The notes under the pieces were generated by a model. It had not been told where the DNA came from, made no database searches, and saw only the letters and a list, made by a program, of their open reading frames with translations. Shown here one piece after another: positions 12,764-15,013 of a DNA stretch of 15,013 bases. This DNA is from an uncultured Leptotrichia sp. (lineage in GTDB: Bacteria; Fusobacteriota; Fusobacteriia; Fusobacteriales; Leptotrichiaceae). The stretch's first letter is position 1. Each line of letters begins with the position of its first letter. The stretch is from the NCBI GenBank assembly GCA_937925095.1, contig CALEXX010000028.1, positions 1-15,013 on the forward strand. The letters run 5' to 3'. The translations under genes were made by a program, and so were the position numbers.

Positions 12764-13789
12764 ATGAAAATATTGATAATTAGGTTTAGTTCTTTTGGAG
12801 ATGTTCTTTTAACAACTCCTGTAATAAGAAAAATAAAAGAAAAATACCCGGATTCAGAAATAGATTTTATAGTTTATGAAGGTTTTTCAGAAGCGGTTTC
12901 ACTAAATCCGGAAATTAGAAATTTAATATTATTTGACAGAAAAAAGAGCAAGGATAAAAAATATATAAATGAAGTAATAGAAAATTTGAAAAAAGAAAAA
13001 TACGATTTTGTTATAGATCTTCATTCTAAAATTTTATCGAGAATAATAGGAAAAAGCTTATCATCAGGTAAGACAGAATATTTGAGATATAAAAAAAGAA
13101 AATGGTGGAAAACATTACTTGTAAAAGCTAAAATGATAACATACAATGCAGATTGCACTATTGTAGAAAGCTATTTTACTGCACTGAAAAAACTTAACCT
13201 ATATTTTGATAGGAATAATATAGAATCAGGAAAAGGTGATGCTTTAGAATTTTACATAGACAAAGGAAAAGAAGATGAATTTGTAGGAGAATACGATTTA
13301 AAAAATATGAATTATTTTGTATTAGCTCCTGGAGCATCGAAATTTACTAAAAAATGGCCTTTTTATGATGAGTTATCTAAAAAAATACTTGAGAATACAG
13401 ACAGTAAAATATTTGTAATAGGCGGAAAAGAAGATTTTGGAGTTGTGAAAGCCGATGAAGAAGGTAGAATAACAGATTTATGTGGGAAAATATCCTTCAA
13501 AGAAAGCGGTATAATTCTAAAATATTCTAAAATAGCTATAGTTAATGATTCCGGACCTTTTCATATAGCAAGAGCTGTTGGAAGTGAGACGTTTGTATTT
13601 TTCGGACCTACTGATCCTAAATTGTTCTCTTTTGAAAAAAAGACACATTTATTGAATAATCCTGATTGTCCACCACATTCATTATATGGAGATGATAAAT
13701 TTCCGCAAAAGTATGAAGATTGCATGAAAAATATAAGTGTGGATTATGTATTTAATAAAATTATGGAAAAATACGGAAAAGAGAAGTAA
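12764..13789 (+). CDS. Glycosyltransferase family 9 (heptosyltransferase-like)
   Basis: A 341-aa GT-B enzyme of family GT9, whose members add ADP-heptose to the LPS inner core on the cytoplasmic face of the inner membrane. The N-terminal domain starts MKILIIRFSSFGDVLLTTPV, with D13 as the family's catalytic base. The C-terminal domain has LAPGASKFTKKWP (187-199), the strand KIFVIGG and the donor-binding signature NDSGPFHIARAVG (261-273) followed by FFGPTDP. A Cys-containing tail (CPPH 302-305) precedes the end. GAGGAAA precedes the ATG. The next gene, tsaD, begins 10 nt after its stop. Whether the donor is heptose or another sugar cannot be decided from sequence. Confidence 0.92.
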   Translation: MKILIIRFSSFGDVLLTTPVIRKIKEKYPDSEIDFIVYEGFSEAVSLNPEIRNLILFDRKKSKDKKYINEVIENLKKEKYDFVIDLHSKILSRIIGKSLSSGKTEYLRYKKRKWWKTLLVKAKMITYNADCTIVESYFTALKKLNLYFDRNNIESGKGDALEFYIDKGKEDEFVGEYDLKNMNYFVLAPGASKFTKKWPFYDELSKKILENTDSKIFVIGGKEDFGVVKADEEGRITDLCGKISFKESGIILKYSKIAIVNDSGPFHIARAVGSETFVFFGPTDPKLFSFEKKTHLLNNPDCPPHSLYGDDKFPQKYEDCMKNISVDYVFNKIMEKYGKEK

Positions 13790-13799
13790 GGAGAAAAAT

Positions 13800-14825
13800 A
13801 TGGAAAGTATAAAAATACTGGCATTTGAAACTTCATGTGATGAAACTTCAGTGGCAGTAGTTGAAAATGGGAAAAATGTATTAAGCAATGTTATTTCTAC
13901 ACAGATTGATATACATAGGGAATACGGAGGGGTAGTTCCTGAAATAGCCTCTAGACATCATATAGAAAATATAATGCCTGTTTTCACTGAAGCTATGGAA
14001 CAGGCAAAGTGCAGTTTGAGTGATATTGATTATATAGCAGTTACAAATACTCCTGGACTGATAGGTTCTTTGCTTGTAGGACTTATGTTTGCAAAATCCC
14101 TCAGCTGGGCAAATAAAATCCCTTTATTGCCAATAAATCATATAAATGGTCACATATTTTCAACGTTTATTGAAAATGATGTAGAACTGCCGGCAGTTTC
14201 CCTTGTTGTTTCTGGAGGACATACAAATTTATACTATATAAATGAAATTGATAAAGAAATAAAAATAACTTTGCTGGGAGAAACTTTAGACGATGCAGTG
14301 GGGGAAACATATGATAAAATAGCACGTGTCCTCGGGTTGCCATATCCAGGAGGGCCTGAAATAGACAAGCTTTCTAAAGATGGAGAAGACATACTGCAAA
14401 TAAAAAAGCCTAAAGTTGAAGAATATAATTTCAGTTTCAGCGGAATAAAAACTTATATAACAAATTATGTAAATAATGAAAAAATGAAAGGTAATATAAT
14501 ATCAAAGGAAAATGTGGCTAAGTCACTTCAGGAAATAGTCTCAGAAATATTAAGTGAAAAAGTACTAAAAGTAATAAAAAATATGAAAGTTAATACGATA
14601 TTAGTATCTGGAGGGGTTTCTGCGAATGGAAGATTAAGAGAAAAATTCAAGGAAATATCTGAAAAAGAAAATATAAAAGTAATCTTTCCTAAATTGGAAT
14701 ACTGTACAGATAATGCCGCAATGATAGGCTGTGCAGCTTATTATGAATTAAAAAATAAAGGAATGTATCTAGGTAATACAGAAGAGAACTATAAGGTAGA
14801 TGCAATTTCGACAAAGAGAGAGTAA
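13800..14825 (+). CDS. tsaD: tRNA N6-adenosine threonylcarbamoyltransferase TsaD
   Basis: A 341-aa essential enzyme that transfers the threonylcarbamoyl group from TC-AMP to A37 of ANN-decoding tRNAs, acting with TsaB/TsaE. It has the ASKHA fold: ILAFETSCDETSVAV (6-20), VPEIASRHHIENI (46-58), metal ligands H114 and H118 in NHINGH, the VSGGHT phosphate loop (137-142), GETYDKIARVLGLPYPGGP (168-186), FSFSGIKT (211-218), VSGGVSANG (269-277) and D304 in CTDNAAMIG as the third metal ligand. The ATG at 13800 has GGAG 6 nt upstream (13790-13793), overlapping the end of the GT9 gene. The frame is open further upstream to 13737, but that would overlap GT9 by over 50 nt without a good SD. It is co-transcribed with GT9. 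Confidence 0.98.
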   Translation: MESIKILAFETSCDETSVAVVENGKNVLSNVISTQIDIHREYGGVVPEIASRHHIENIMPVFTEAMEQAKCSLSDIDYIAVTNTPGLIGSLLVGLMFAKSLSWANKIPLLPINHINGHIFSTFIENDVELPAVSLVVSGGHTNLYYINEIDKEIKITLLGETLDDAVGETYDKIARVLGLPYPGGPEIDKLSKDGEDILQIKKPKVEEYNFSFSGIKTYITNYVNNEKMKGNIISKENVAKSLQEIVSEILSEKVLKVIKNMKVNTILVSGGVSANGRLREKFKEISEKENIKVIFPKLEYCTDNAAMIGCAAYYELKNKGMYLGNTEENYKVDAISTKRE

Positions 14826-14948
14826 CTAACTCATGTTTCAATAAAAAAATATACTAATTTTAAATTATTTAATAGTATTTAAACCCTTAACAATACAACA
14901 ATTAAAACGACGTCAACTGTTATTTATAAAAAAAATACAAAAAAGGTG

Positions 14949-14978
14949 TTGACAAGGAGGGGTAAAATTTGATAGAAT
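14949..14978 (+). promoter_or_regulatory. Promoter for the terminal tRNA gene
   Basis: TTGACA (14949-14954), 18-nt spacer and TAGAAT (14973-14978), 14 nt before the tRNA start. The -35 lies in one arm of an 8-bp inverted repeat (GTTGACAA 14948-14955 and TTGTCAAC 14984-14991). Confidence 0.7.
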
Positions 14979-14992
14979 AATTTTTGTCAACT

Positions 14993-15013
14993 GCGGGAGT
15001 GGTTGAGAGGACA
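14993..15013 (+). tRNA. 5' part of a tRNA, serine-like (partial)
   Basis: The acceptor strand GCGGGAG is followed by T8-G9 and a D-arm GTTGAGAGGACA, matching the class II serine pattern (G10-Y-Y-G-A-G-N-G-G). The window ends in the D-loop, so no anticodon can be read. Its place just after a strong promoter supports a stable RNA. tRNA-Leu or another structured RNA remains possible. Confidence 0.55.

Noticed and set aside
13737..13799. Upstream start for TsaD
   Set aside because: It would overlap the GT9 gene by more than 50 nt and adds residues absent from TsaD; the ATG at 13800 has a good SD and the standard N-terminus.
14993..15013. Start of a TPP riboswitch (GGGAG...TTGAGAGGA resembles GGGG...CTGAGA)
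   Set aside because: There is no room for the P3 stem between the two motifs, whereas tRNA acceptor and D-arm positions fit well. The truncation prevents full exclusion.

Overview
The window is very AT-rich. Coding strands favour AAA, GAA, ATA and AGA codons, starts are preceded by strong Shine-Dalgarno motifs, and most genes lie on the + strand. A heptosyltransferase-type (GT9) gene points to an outer membrane with LPS-like glycans. Gene content and style suggest a member of the Fusobacteriota, most likely Leptotrichiaceae (Leptotrichia-like). This assignment is an inference from protein flavour, not a database result.

Layout. (1) 1-4557, + strand: the tail of an upstream reading frame, a strong terminator, then a probable four-gene operon: proS, a DUF6348-like protein, a YihX-like HAD phosphatase and an exported LD-carboxypeptidase (S66). 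The last three genes overlap at their ends. (2) 4564-5133, - strand: 5-formyltetrahydrofolate cyclo-ligase with its own promoter, convergent with the operon. (3) 5134-5676: a long gap with tiny ORFs that may be a decayed gene. (4) 5677-6018: a stand-alone DsrE/YedF-like protein and a hairpin terminator. (5) 6187-7380: a MetE-like (core, C-terminal domain) methyltransferase whose frame is interrupted by one in-frame UGA. A hairpin resembling a bacterial SECIS element follows the UGA. (6) 7451-9942: a promoter and a three-gene operon of a TPR protein, a DUF4037 nucleotidyltransferase-like protein and a DUF4125 protein. (7) 9983-10315: a consensus promoter driving tRNA-Leu(UAA), initiator tRNA-fMet and elongator tRNA-Met. 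(8) 10400-10687: a small ABM-type monooxygenase. (9) 10977-12698: a membrane-anchored Sel1/TPR repeat protein behind a promoter and a structured leader. (10) 12764-14825: a GT9 glycosyltransferase and tsaD. (11) 14949-15013: a promoter and the 5' part of a tRNA, probably Ser, cut by the window edge.

The main candidate for something new is the MetE-like gene. Both halves are intact and in the same frame, and the UGA sits just after the conserved QIDEP loop, where I recall relatives having Cys. A 5-bp stem with an AGGU apical loop lies 22 nt after the UGA, and the gene upstream belongs to a family linked to selenium metabolism. Together this suggests a selenocysteine-containing methionine-synthase-like enzyme. 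A simple nonsense mutation is the main alternative. UGA is used as an ordinary stop by the HAD gene, so wholesale reassignment of UGA is unlikely.

Most of the remaining genes are housekeeping: translation (proS, tRNAs, tsaD), folate (5-FCL) and envelope (LD-carboxypeptidase, GT9). The TPR-DUF4037-DUF4125 operon is a conserved but uncharacterised module.
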